DNA of 53,174 nucleotides from an uncultured Saprospiraceae bacterium (lineage in GTDB: Bacteria > Bacteroidota > Bacteroidia > Chitinophagales > Saprospiraceae), in the NCBI GenBank assembly GCA_938001865.1, contig CALLAW010000058.1, positions 1-53,174 of the forward strand. Reading direction: 5' to 3'. Below the pieces are notes generated by a model. That model had not been told where the DNA came from and did not search any database. It was given only the letters and a program-made list of their open reading frames with translations. Positions 35,512 through 43,418 of the stretch are shown piece after piece. A program made the position numbers and the translations under genes. Numbering within the stretch: the first letter of the stretch is position 1; each line of letters starts with the position of its first letter.

Positions 35512-36195
35512 ATGTCCCAAGTTACGTGTTTGACCTTTGTTAATTACTCTAATCTTCGTAGTAAGGTCTGGGCATTTGGTATGATGCAGTTTGGTCATAA
35601 GCACATGGCTGATCTTCAAGGACTTCAATTCTATAAGTTGATGGGAAGTGGTAAGGGTGATGGCTTCAATCCATATCCTGATTGGGGGACCTATAGTGTC
35701 TTGACTGTCTGGGATTCGCAAGTGGACCTTGAGACCTTCTTGGCTGGGTCAAGTTTGTTAGGGTTGTATCAAAGTCATGCCCAATCAATAACTCACTATC
35801 TCTTGCAACCGATCAAGTCACACGGTAAGTGGTCAGGTGTCAATCCGTTTGTGGTAGATCCAGAGTTAGAGCTTGCGTCTGATGATAAGATTTGTGTCAT
35901 CACAAGAGCTACGATCAGATGGTCTAAGATGAGAAAGTTCTGGAAGTATGTCCCGACTTCAAAAGCACCGTTGAAGCTAAATAAAGATCTTATCTATACC
36001 AAAGGAATCGGCGAAGCCCCCTTTGTACAAATGGCAACCTTTAGTGTTTGGAATAATCTTGATGCGATCAAACGCTTCGCTTATCAGAGCAAGGAACATA
36101 GTACTGCCATCATGATGACCCGAGAGCTGAATTGGTATAAAGAAGAACTCTTTGCTCGGTTCAAACTCTTGGAGAGGAGAGAGCATGTACGATGA
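35512..36195 (+). CDS. crtA: Spheroidene-monooxygenase-like (CrtA-like) carotenoid ketolase
   Basis: A 227-residue protein similar to CrtA, the haem enzyme that introduces a keto group at C-2 of acyclic carotenoid ends. Typical blocks are GLQFYKLMGSGKGDGFNPYPDWGTY (first part near residues 39-50), the central ICVITRATIRWSKMRKFWKYVP, KGIGEAPFVQMATFSVWN, and AMMTREL-like IMMTRELNWYKEELFARF at the C-terminus. It is the second gene after ferritin and stops one base before the stop of the convergent GH2 gene. The crtD-cruF pair, which supplies a suitable 1-hydroxy-3,4-didehydro end, lies 2 kb away on the other strand. The exact product is not deducible. Confidence 0.8.
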   Translation: MSQVTCLTFVNYSNLRSKVWAFGMMQFGHKHMADLQGLQFYKLMGSGKGDGFNPYPDWGTYSVLTVWDSQVDLETFLAGSSLLGLYQSHAQSITHYLLQPIKSHGKWSGVNPFVVDPELELASDDKICVITRATIRWSKMRKFWKYVPTSKAPLKLNKDLIYTKGIGEAPFVQMATFSVWNNLDAIKRFAYQSKEHSTAIMMTRELNWYKEELFARFKLLERREHVR

Positions 36196-36196
36196 C

Positions 36197-38041
36197 TTAC
36201 TTGCCTTCATAATACTTTCTCAATGTCTCAAAGGCTAACTTACGTTCTCCTTTTTCTGAGATCAAACCCTTGCGGTTCCAGTCATCTTGAATCTGAGGTA
36301 ACACTCTTCGCGGAGATCTGAAGTCAACTAAGATCCAAGGAGATACTCCTCTCAATTGGTCTATCTTGTCTATCATCTTCAATGTCTCTTGATAGAGATG
36401 ATCTTGATATTCTTCAGTCCATCTTGCAGTCTTACTGCCACGGAGTCCATACTTAGCACCAGCACCAAACTCTGAGATAATTACTGGTTTGTCGTGTGTG
36501 ATATTCCAAGTGATTCGATTGCACTTTTCTATTCCTCCATCATACCAGCCGATATATTGATTGAAGCTCAAGATGTCAACGATCTCAGCAAATGCATCAT
36601 CTATTGTCCTCACATTGGGATTGCCTTGATAGTCTTTCTGCTCAAGGGCTGCACTGATGAGTCTAGTCGGATCAAGGTTGCGAGTATGAGTTGCCAGATT
36701 ACTGAGAAAAGTATTTCTCGCATCGCTTTGTGGAGTTTCATTGGCCATCGACCAGATGATCACTGATGCTCTATTTTTATCTCTATGGATGAGTTCTGTG
36801 AGTTGGTTTTTTGCATTAGCGTATGTTGCAGGATTCTTCCAATCAATAGTCCAATACACTGGATTTTCCTCCCAGACTAAGATACCCATCTGATCGGCAA
36901 GTCTGACCATATGGGCATTGTGAGGGTAGTGTGCTAGCCTGACATAATTACATCCCAGATCTTGTGCCCAGGTTAAGAGCTGTCTAGCATCCTCTACGGA
37001 GTGTCCACGACCATCATTGATCGGACTCTCCTCATGGATTGAGATTCCCTTGAGGAAGATTGACTTGCCATTGAGTAAGAGGTCAGCGCCATCTGTCTTG
37101 ATTGTTCTGAATCCAATTTGGTCGGTGATTTGATCATCTCCTGCCAAGATACTTACTGTGTAGAGTTTGGGATGTTCAAGTGACCAGTACTGTATTTTGT
37201 CTGACTTGATCTCGAAGGAAGCAACTCCATTCTCATTGACCTTGAGAGTCTCTTCAATTTTCAATTCTGGGATGATCAGCCTCATAGTCTGAGTTGCTCT
37301 TAGATTACCATTGAGTACGATCGACCCTTTGATAGATTTGTCATCACTTGGGTCTAGCTGGATGAAGTAATCCGAGATATATGTCGCTGGAGTCTCTATG
37401 AGTTTGACACTCCTTGTGATCCCTCCATAGTTCCACCAATCTGTGTTGAGAGTGGGGATAGCTTCTTTCTTTCGTTTGTTATCGACCTTGACGACGAGGA
37501 AGTTGTCAGTCTCCCTCAGTAAGTCAGTGATCTCAAAGTGAAATGGGGTGAACCCACCGATGTGCTTACCTATTTTGGTCCCGTTGAAGTACACATCTGC
37601 ATCGTAGTTTACTGCTTCAAAGTGAACAAAGACCCGATTATTTTCTTCTTGTTTTGAGTAATCAAACGATCGCTTATACCACACAGTCCCTTCGTAGTAA
37701 TAGAGCTTATCGTCTTGAGTATTCCAGTCTCCTGGCACGTCAAGTGTCTGACTTTCGTCAAAATTATATTCAATCAAATCAGCTTCATCTTTTGCCTTAG
37801 CATTCATGAAGAAGGCACTGCGACTTGGATTGGTTTGATTTTCGAAGGGCTCATATCTGTAGTTGTAAAATCCGTTTTCGTAAGGATCAACGATCGTTTG
37901 CCATTTACCATTGAGTGATGTACTTGGTCGATTATAACTGTTCTGTATTGCCGTAGTCTGGCTAAATGCCACTTGTGTAAAATGGACAAGAAGGAGGAGT
38001 ATGATGAGAAGATGAGAGGTTGTTTGGTTCCTTGCTGTCAT
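36197..38041 (-). CDS. Exported glycoside hydrolase family 2 enzyme (beta-glucuronidase/galactosidase-like)
   Basis: A 614-residue glycosidase with signal peptide (1-27, ending FSQ). The GH2 sugar-binding domain is at about 40-215 (DVPGDWNTQ, then GTVWYKRSF, then HIGGFTPFHFEIT), the immunoglobulin-like domain at about 216-310, and the TIM barrel at 315-610. Catalytic acid/base is E435 in IIWSMANETPQS and nucleophile E524 in VIISEFGAGAKYG. RLAHYPHNAHMVRLADQMG (about 368-386) is the conserved barrel segment. The compact size and the NYGGITR block (about 204-210) favour beta-glucuronidase or a related exo-enzyme over a large LacZ. Substrate is unknown. The gene interrupts the carotenoid region and ends one base from the convergent crtA stop. 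Confidence 0.9.
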   Translation of the reverse strand: MTARNQTTSHLLIILLLLVHFTQVAFSQTTAIQNSYNRPSTSLNGKWQTIVDPYENGFYNYRYEPFENQTNPSRSAFFMNAKAKDEADLIEYNFDESQTLDVPGDWNTQDDKLYYYEGTVWYKRSFDYSKQEENNRVFVHFEAVNYDADVYFNGTKIGKHIGGFTPFHFEITDLLRETDNFLVVKVDNKRKKEAIPTLNTDWWNYGGITRSVKLIETPATYISDYFIQLDPSDDKSIKGSIVLNGNLRATQTMRLIIPELKIEETLKVNENGVASFEIKSDKIQYWSLEHPKLYTVSILAGDDQITDQIGFRTIKTDGADLLLNGKSIFLKGISIHEESPINDGRGHSVEDARQLLTWAQDLGCNYVRLAHYPHNAHMVRLADQMGILVWEENPVYWTIDWKNPATYANAKNQLTELIHRDKNRASVIIWSMANETPQSDARNTFLSNLATHTRNLDPTRLISAALEQKDYQGNPNVRTIDDAFAEIVDILSFNQYIGWYDGGIEKCNRITWNITHDKPVIISEFGAGAKYGLRGSKTARWTEEYQDHLYQETLKMIDKIDQLRGVSPWILVDFRSPRRVLPQIQDDWNRKGLISEKGERKLAFETLRKYYEGK

Positions 38042-38256
38042 AATTGGCTGAGTTGTTAAAGTACTTGTGTAAATGTAAGAACCAATTTAGAAACGAGTTG
38101 TAAATAATGCTTAATGTCTAAGAGTGTGCATAGAAGTCATTAAATGCATGACATGTTAGAACCGCCCCAGGTCTCTAATAAGATGGGAAGAAATAGAATA
38201 TTGTAACTAAAGGTATTTTGGCAATTCCTATTACCCAAGTATCACAGATAGCTCAA

Positions 38257-38901
38257 TTACACAAGTATCAAGTAACTGCCAATAAAGAACACCAACTGAG
38301 TAAGATACAAGTGAAAACTGTATTGCTTAGAACTTACCGTCACCCATTTTGCGACAAGCAAGTGCAATCCAAATGCAATGACAAACCAACTCACATAATT
38401 CTGAATCGGGACAGGGTGTAATGCAAACTCCCAAAAATCAAACCGCGGTGCCATGAGCTCAATGAAGAGATCAAGAAAGACCATCAATCCAGCCCCGATA
38501 ACAGAGATGATCATCCAATGATTAACAATACTCCGGGCAATGAATGATGTAATCACAACGAGGACTGCCCAATAGATTCCAATCATATATGGGACATCCA
38601 ATAGTTTTGGTCCAAGATGATCACCATAGGCATAGGTGCCAAATATTTTCCCAGTACTAACACCAAGTATCTCAACTCCCATCCCAACCACAAATGCAAT
38701 GACCAGTGCTGCACTGACCTTGATATTGTCGATCTCAGTATTCCATAAGAGGAGTCCAAATCCTATCAATAGATTGAGAGGTGTCTTAGGAATAAACCAA
38801 GCCTCATATCCAAGTGCCATGCCGATCAATGCCGAAATGACAAAGAGCCAAACAATGAATATCGATAGATTTACTTTGTGATCTATAAAAAAATTGCGCA
38901 T
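38257..38901 (-). CDS. cruF: Carotenoid 1,2-hydratase CruF-type membrane protein
   Basis: A 214-residue protein with about six or seven membrane helices, of the CruF/DUF422 family, which adds water to the psi end of acyclic carotenoids. Conserved pieces are FGLLLWNTEIDNIK, VGMGVEILGVSTGKIFGTYAYGDHLGPKLLDVPYMIGIYW (shown by GMGVEILGVSTG and GPKLLDVPYMIGIYW), and VFLDLFIELMAPRFDFW. Its ATG follows the crtD TAA with no base in between (TAAATG), so the pair is translationally coupled. In Bacteroidota this pair, together with a CrtA-type ketolase, is associated with myxol-, saproxanthin- or flexixanthin-like pigments. Confidence 0.85.
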   Translation of the reverse strand: MRNFFIDHKVNLSIFIVWLFVISALIGMALGYEAWFIPKTPLNLLIGFGLLLWNTEIDNIKVSAALVIAFVVGMGVEILGVSTGKIFGTYAYGDHLGPKLLDVPYMIGIYWAVLVVITSFIARSIVNHWMIISVIGAGLMVFLDLFIELMAPRFDFWEFALHPVPIQNYVSWFVIAFGLHLLVAKWVTVSSKQYSFHLYLTQLVFFIGSYLILV

Positions 38902-40377
38902 TTACCTAGAGTGATTAGCATTGATGATGTCAGTAACGATCTTGGCTGATTGGAGGCAGAGCGGTATGCCGCCACCAGGATGTACCGAACCTCCACAAAA
39001 GTAAAGATTCTTCAATTGCTTACTGAAATTAGCATGTCGGAGAAATGCTGCATAGCGATTATTACTTGATGTACCATAGAGGGCTCCACGATGTGATTGT
39101 GTCTTGGATTGGATGAGTCTAGGGTCAAGGATTCCTTCAGATTGGATCAATGGACCTATCTCTTCTCCTAAGATTGTGGAGAGCTTGGTGATGATGTTGC
39201 TGCGAGCAGTTGCTATCAGGGAATCCCAATCTTGACCAAAGTCACCCGGAGTATTGATCATTGTAAACCAATTTTCGCAACCATCAGCTGCATCACTATG
39301 ATTCTCTTTTGAAGAGATATGGATGTACACAGTTGGATCATTCACAATGGTTTTTTTGTCAAATATCGTATCAAATTCTTGAGCATAATCATCTGCGAAA
39401 AAAATGTTATGCAAGCCGAGATTTTTGAATTCATTTTTTATCCCCCAATAAAAAATGAGTGCAGAACTTGACCTCTCTTGCTTGAGGATTTTCTCTGGTC
39501 TAGGTTGATGAGGCAGCAAGTGATGATAAGTAGAGAAGACATCCATATTGGAGAGTACAATGTCACTATTGATTTGCTTTCCATCTTGCAGTACGATTCC
39601 TTTCGCTTTGTTATTCTCAATTACAATTTCCTTTACAGGTGTATTGAGGTTGTAAGTTACGCCAAGATCTTTAGCTAGACTGACGAGTGATTCTGTGATG
39701 GAGATCATTCCTCCTGTCGGGAAATAAGTCCCAATCCCCATCTCTAAGTGAGGAATCATCGACATGATTCCTGGTGTTTGGTAGGGCGATGATCCATTGT
39801 AAGTTGCAAATCGATCAAAGAGTTGGACGGTCTTTGGGTTGCTGAATGTCTTAGCGTTGATTCGATGCAGTGAGTCGAAGAGCCCTAGACGTGGAATGGC
39901 TCTGAGAGCAGGTAGCATCTCTTGACTCAAGTAGGTCTTAGCCTGGTGCAACGACTGACCTAAAAAGATTGGAGCTGTTGCTTCATATTTGACCTCACTT
40001 GTCTCTAAGTATTGAGTGACGACATCCACTGATTCTCCAAGAGTGTCAGCAAGACTCTGAGCAATCGCTGACCTTCCAGATGGCATCTTATAATAAGTCT
40101 GATCGTTCCAATAATAGTGACAGAGTGTATCCATCTCTCGATATGAAAAGTAATCACTCATGTCTCGCTGAGCTAGTGCAAAGAGAGATTCTATATACTC
40201 TGGCATCGTAAAGAGTGATGGCCCCGCATCAAACCGATAACCATCTTGCTCAAATTGCGAAAGCTTGCCACCGGGATAAGAATTGGCCTCATACACTGTC
40301 ACATCATGACCAGCTACTGCGAGTCTGATACTAGATGCGATCCCTGCGATCCCTGCGCCGATGAGAGTTACCTTCAT
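38902..40377 (-). CDS. crtD: 1-Hydroxycarotenoid 3,4-desaturase (CrtD-type)
   Basis: A 491-residue FAD-dependent desaturase of the CrtI superfamily. The dinucleotide site GAGIAGIASSIRLAVAG is at 8-24, DAGPSLFTMPEYIESLF at about 51-67, FATYNGSSPYQTPGIMSMI near 190-208, and the FAD C-terminal block FCGGSVHPGGGIPLCLQSAK at about 460-479. The DAGPSLFTMP form and the central segment are those of CrtD (3,4-desaturation of hydroxylated ends) rather than of phytoene desaturase, which in Bacteroidota usually shows a DMGPTWYWMP-like block. Direct coupling to cruF supports this. A candidate promoter lies about 30 nt upstream. No phytoene synthase or lycopene cyclase is in the window, so the backbone pathway must be elsewhere. 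Confidence 0.83.
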   Translation of the reverse strand: MKVTLIGAGIAGIASSIRLAVAGHDVTVYEANSYPGGKLSQFEQDGYRFDAGPSLFTMPEYIESLFALAQRDMSDYFSYREMDTLCHYYWNDQTYYKMPSGRSAIAQSLADTLGESVDVVTQYLETSEVKYEATAPIFLGQSLHQAKTYLSQEMLPALRAIPRLGLFDSLHRINAKTFSNPKTVQLFDRFATYNGSSPYQTPGIMSMIPHLEMGIGTYFPTGGMISITESLVSLAKDLGVTYNLNTPVKEIVIENNKAKGIVLQDGKQINSDIVLSNMDVFSTYHHLLPHQPRPEKILKQERSSSALIFYWGIKNEFKNLGLHNIFFADDYAQEFDTIFDKKTIVNDPTVYIHISSKENHSDAADGCENWFTMINTPGDFGQDWDSLIATARSNIITKLSTILGEEIGPLIQSEGILDPRLIQSKTQSHRGALYGTSSNNRYAAFLRHANFSKQLKNLYFCGGSVHPGGGIPLCLQSAKIVTDIINANHSR

Positions 40378-40408
40378 TGATTCTTTTCTCTTAATTGTTG
40401 CACTAGTG

Positions 40409-40439
40409 TAAATGTGATTGATGTCGCAAAAGTTGTCAA
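40409..40439 (-). promoter_or_regulatory. Candidate promoter of crtD-cruF
   Basis: On the minus strand TTG (40437-40439), 20 nt, then CACATTTA (40409-40416), a 6 of 8 match to the -7 consensus, 31 nt before the crtD ATG. Similar ACATTTAC sequences stand before the GH2 gene (38070-38077, TACATTTA) and in the gap before exbB. Confidence 0.35.
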
Positions 40440-40486
40440 TTTGTAGTAGAGGATTGGTCTAGCATGACAGATCTTATGCATGATAG

Positions 40487-40945
40487 TTACATCTTAAACA
40501 ACCGGTTATCTAAGTCTAATTTTTCGTTCTTAAGGATCACCACCTGCTTGAAGTCAGGATGAATTGGATTGATGAGGATATTGTATTCATATGGTGATAT
40601 TATTGATGGAACATTGAGAGCAAGCTGGTTGCATTTTTCAATCCAATTTTGTCCCTCTTTTTTAAATTGAAATTCGGCATCCTTGGACTTTTTTATTTTT
40701 GTAAATTTTGACGTTGGATAGGTCTCTATGAGTTTTTCATCAATTTCTAATTGGAGTAATCTTAAATCGAGGGGTACAGTCAAACCATCAAAGTGTACCA
40801 GTATCTCCAAGATCGCAAGAGAGACATTTTGCGAGCAGTAAAGTAGAGGAGTTCCTTTATTATTCCATCGACCACCATAGAGTCTTGCTCCAGTTCCGCT
40901 GAGGTCATCACTATATTTTGAGGCAGTAATTCGATATATCTTCAT
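40487..40945 (-). CDS. RES-domain toxin
   Basis: A 152-residue toxin of the RES family, which destroys NAD+ in known members. The three landmark residues can be placed: R26 in ARLYGGRWNNKG, Y36 in TPLLYCSQNVSLAILE with E47, and the late conserved block NILINPIHPDFKQV (near 124-137). The N-terminal MKIYRI is the standard beginning with the conserved arginine. Length is usual, so the toxin appears active. It follows its antitoxin gene with a 2-nt gap, the classical antitoxin-toxin order of RES-Xre modules. The module sits between the carotenoid genes and rarA and may be a recent arrival. Confidence 0.87.
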   Translation of the reverse strand: MKIYRITASKYSDDLSGTGARLYGGRWNNKGTPLLYCSQNVSLAILEILVHFDGLTVPLDLRLLQLEIDEKLIETYPTSKFTKIKKSKDAEFQFKKEGQNWIEKCNQLALNVPSIISPYEYNILINPIHPDFKQVVILKNEKLDLDNRLFKM

Positions 40946-40947
40946 TA

Positions 40948-41352
40948 CTAACTATAGACTCCATGTTCGATTCGACCAATGATATCTGCAACCATATCGA
41001 TACCAATAGATGTATCTAGAATTGTCATAGGAATACTCCCATCTAATACCTTATTCGGTGTTCTTAACCAACGCTGAAATTTTTCTTCACCAAAAAGACT
41101 GTAACCCTTATTGAAGAGTTCAATCAATTGGATGAGATGTGATGTAATCTCTTTGTTGAGTTTATGATCTTTTGGATATCTGACAAGCTGCCTTTGAGAG
41201 ATTGGCAGTAGTGTGCTCAGCTCGGAATCTGTGAGTGATGTATATGTCTTTATCTGGTCAAGCGATGCAGTAGGTATCCCTCTCCGAGTCAATTTGATAA
41301 GGTCGATTCTTTGATGTAACGTCTCTTTATTGAATAATACTTGAATTGTCAT
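40948..41352 (-). CDS. Xre/MbcA/ParS-type antitoxin of the RES module
   Basis: A 134-residue antitoxin with an Xre-like helix-turn-helix (about 27-60: PTASLDQIKTYTSLTDSEL, then PISQRQLVRY) and the MbcA/ParS/DUF2384 C-terminal domain, recognised by KGYSLFGEEKFQRWLRTPNKV and GIDMVADIIGRIEHGV, which normally inserts into the active site of the RES toxin. ATG at 41352 was chosen. The frame stays open to a TTG at 41397, but that TTG is better explained as the -33 box of the promoter that also has its -7 element inside the extra codons. It is the first gene of the antitoxin-toxin operon. Confidence 0.85.
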   Translation of the reverse strand: MTIQVLFNKETLHQRIDLIKLTRRGIPTASLDQIKTYTSLTDSELSTLLPISQRQLVRYPKDHKLNKEITSHLIQLIELFNKGYSLFGEEKFQRWLRTPNKVLDGSIPMTILDTSIGIDMVADIIGRIEHGVYS

Positions 41353-41366
41353 AATGTCCTTTGACG

Positions 41367-41397
41367 TAAATATACTGACATTTGTCTTATAAGTCAA
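41367..41397 (-). promoter_or_regulatory. Promoter and possible operator of the RES/Xre module
   Basis: On the minus strand TTG (41395-41397), 20 nt, then TATATTTA (41367-41374), a 7 of 8 match to TAnnTTTG, with the antitoxin ATG 14 nt further on. Between the boxes is a short inverted repeat GACA-nn-TGTC (41377-41386), a plausible antitoxin operator. Confidence 0.5.
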
Positions 41398-41466
41398 GTG
41401 TCGCAGTCCTTCCCTTGCACTTACTACGATTTCTTTATCTCCTAATTGTACTTTATTGCAATCAAA

Positions 41467-42726
41467 TCATTTTTCTTTCAAACCATCCAGATATTGTGCT
41501 AAGACCTTCTCATTGCCTAGCAGCTTTGGTGTGTAGAATTGTGTTCCAACCAATTGATCTGGGAGACAGTCCATCTGAGTGTGGCCACCCTTATAGTCAT
41601 GAGCATACTTGTAGCCAGCTCCATAATTGAGATCTTTCATGAGTTGTGTGGGAGCATTGCGTAGGTGGAGTGGGATAGGGAGGTTGCCAGATTCTTTGAC
41701 AGTTGCCATTGCCTGATTGATCGCCGCATAAGCAGAGTTGCTCTTTGGACTTGATGCAAGGTAGATGGTTGCTTGAGCTAATGGTATTCTCGCCTCAGGC
41801 ATGCCTATCTTATGGACGATGTCAAAGCATTGATTGGCGATCAGCAAGGCATTAGGATTTGCGAGACCGATATCTTCTGATGCTGCGATGATGAGCCTCC
41901 TGCCAATAAACTTTGGATCTTCACCACCGACTAGCATCCTAGCTAAGTAGTAGATGGCAGCATCTGGATCAGACCCTCTGATGCTTTTGATGTAAGCAGA
42001 GATCACATCATAGTGCATCTCACCTTGCTTGTCATACTTGATGATTTGCTGTTGGATAGACTTTTCTACTCTCTCATTTGTGATGATCTTTTCTTCTTCC
42101 TCTATGCTTTGAAGAGTGATTTCTAGATTGTTGTACAGCTTCCTTGCGTCACCACCAGAATAGAGAATGAGAGCTTCAGTTTCTTTGAGCTTTATATTTT
42201 GTTTGACAAGGTATTCATCTTCTTTGATTGCCTTCTCCAAGAGAGTCTGGAGGTCATCCTTAGTCAATGACTCAAGGATATAGACCTGGCACCTTGATAA
42301 GAGGGCGGGGATGACTTCGAAGGATGGGTTCTCAGTGGTGGCACCGATGAGGGTTATGGTACCAGACTCTACTGCGCCGAGCAAACTGTCTTGCTGCGAC
42401 TTGCTAAAGCGATGAATCTCATCAATGAAGAGTACAGGAGATGCTTTGTCAAAGAAGGTACTCCGTTTAGCTCGACTGATCGCCTCTCTGACATCTTTGA
42501 CACCTGAGTTGATTGCACTGAGACTATCGAATGGAGCCTTGACATACTGTGCTAATATCCTAGCCAGACTCGTCTTGCCCACACCAGGAGGTCCCCAAAA
42601 AATGCAACTATGCATCCTTCCACTTTTGAGTACACGTCGGAGACTGCCTTCTTCTCCGAGGAGTTTGGTCTGACCCATGTACTCATCAAGAGTCTGTGGT
42701 CTCATCCGTTCTGCAAGTGGTCTCAT
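41467..42726 (-). CDS. rarA: Replication-associated recombination protein A (RarA/MgsA AAA+ ATPase)
   Basis: A 419-residue clamp-loader-like ATPase acting at stalled replication forks. [20 protein letters not shown] is the N-terminal signature, Walker A is [15 protein letters not shown] (about 45-59), Walker [10 protein letters not shown] (about 99-107), sensor 1 [12 protein letters not shown] (about 128-139), and the C-terminal tetramerisation domain is marked by [23 protein letters not shown], then [22 protein letters not shown]. The last 90 residues, with [20 protein letters not shown], are also typical. Length is usual. Single gene; the RES/Xre module follows 70 nt downstream in the same direction but has its own promoter. 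Confidence 0.96.
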   Translation of the reverse strand: MRPLAERMRPQTLDEYMGQTKLLGEEGSLRRVLKSGRMHSCIFWGPPGVGKTSLARILAQYVKAPFDSLSAINSGVKDVREAISRAKRSTFFDKASPVLFIDEIHRFSKSQQDSLLGAVESGTITLIGATTENPSFEVIPALLSRCQVYILESLTKDDLQTLLEKAIKEDEYLVKQNIKLKETEALILYSGGDARKLYNNLEITLQSIEEEEKIITNERVEKSIQQQIIKYDKQGEMHYDVISAYIKSIRGSDPDAAIYYLARMLVGGEDPKFIGRRLIIAASEDIGLANPNALLIANQCFDIVHKIGMPEARIPLAQATIYLASSPKSNSAYAAINQAMATVKESGNLPIPLHLRNAPTQLMKDLNYGAGYKYAHDYKGGHTQMDCLPDQLVGTQFYTPKLLGNEKVLAQYLDGLKEK

Positions 42727-42954
42727 TAACTGCGAAGTTACTCAAGTCTAAGATTAAATTTATGTCTAATTTTCAACTCTCTTTTCTTCATTCGTTTAAG
42801 CAGATTCCTTGCACCTCTTGATGAGGTGGATAAGAGTCTACATTGATAGAGGTGTTACTGAGTGATCACTCCCCAATTTCTTAATCAACCAAAGCATATC
42901 CAGCTAGAATCCGTAATCCTATTGAAACAAAAACCTTTCTAATTAAAAACAATA

Positions 42955-43359
42955 ATGATGAAAACTCAAACTCTAATTTGCGGCTTATTCTTTTCTATTC
43001 TCTTTTTCTCTTCTTGCTGCCTTGGTGACAAAGTTGCTGAGTATGATTACCTGATTACAAATAACTCTGAGACAACTATTACTGTAGAAATTGATGCCAA
43101 TGAGCTAGAGGCAAATACTTTCGAATCTCTCTTTACCATTGAAGCTGGTGAGACAAGGTCTATACTGATGACAAGCGGTGCAATCGTCAATGCATGCCAA
43201 AATCTGTCATACTCTGAAGATAAAATCAACACTGATCTAGAAGGAATAACAGTGATGAATCAAGATAGCATAGTTTCTTCTCGAGATTATCTGGATGGAA
43301 ATGAATGGATGTTTGACCAAGGGATCTATACAGTTACTGTGGAGCAAGCCGAATTTTAA
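42955..43359 (+). CDS. Small lipoprotein of unknown function
   Basis: A 134-residue protein with a signal peptide and lipobox (FFSSCC, cysteines 21 and 22; lipidation most likely on C21). The mature part is about 110 residues, acidic, mostly beta strands: EYDYLITNNSETTITVEIDA, then ESLFTIEAGETRSILM. This resembles an immunoglobulin-like or transthyretin-like fold that binds nothing recognisable. Start could be 42955 or the next ATG at 42958. A hairpin follows at 43369-43403 before the S9 peptidase gene. No family was recognised. Confidence 0.65.
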   Translation: MMKTQTLICGLFFSILFFSSCCLGDKVAEYDYLITNNSETTITVEIDANELEANTFESLFTIEAGETRSILMTSGAIVNACQNLSYSEDKINTDLEGITVMNQDSIVSSRDYLDGNEWMFDQGIYTVTVEQAEF

Positions 43360-43368
43360 TCAGTGTTG

Positions 43369-43403
43369 CACTTAAGACTGAGTATTATTCATTATCTTAA
43401 GTG
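43369..43403 (+). terminator. Stem-loop between the lipoprotein and S9 peptidase genes
   Basis: Perfect 8-bp arms CACTTAAG (43369-43376) and CTTAAGTG (43396-43403) with a 19-nt A+T-rich loop begin 10 nt after the lipoprotein stop. No U-run follows, so termination is only a guess; the second arm overlaps the GTG at 43401. Confidence 0.3.
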
Positions 43404-43418
43404 TTCAAATACAACCTG

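Noticed and set aside
38902-40377. Phytoene desaturase (CrtI) as the call for this gene
   Set aside because: The DAGPSLFTMP block, the FATYNGSSPYQTPGIMSMI segment and direct coupling to cruF fit CrtD better; some doubt remains because no experiment is available.
43401-43418. GTG start for the S9 peptidase
   Set aside because: It overlaps a hairpin arm and adds only six residues before a normal signal peptide starting at the ATG pair 43419/43422.
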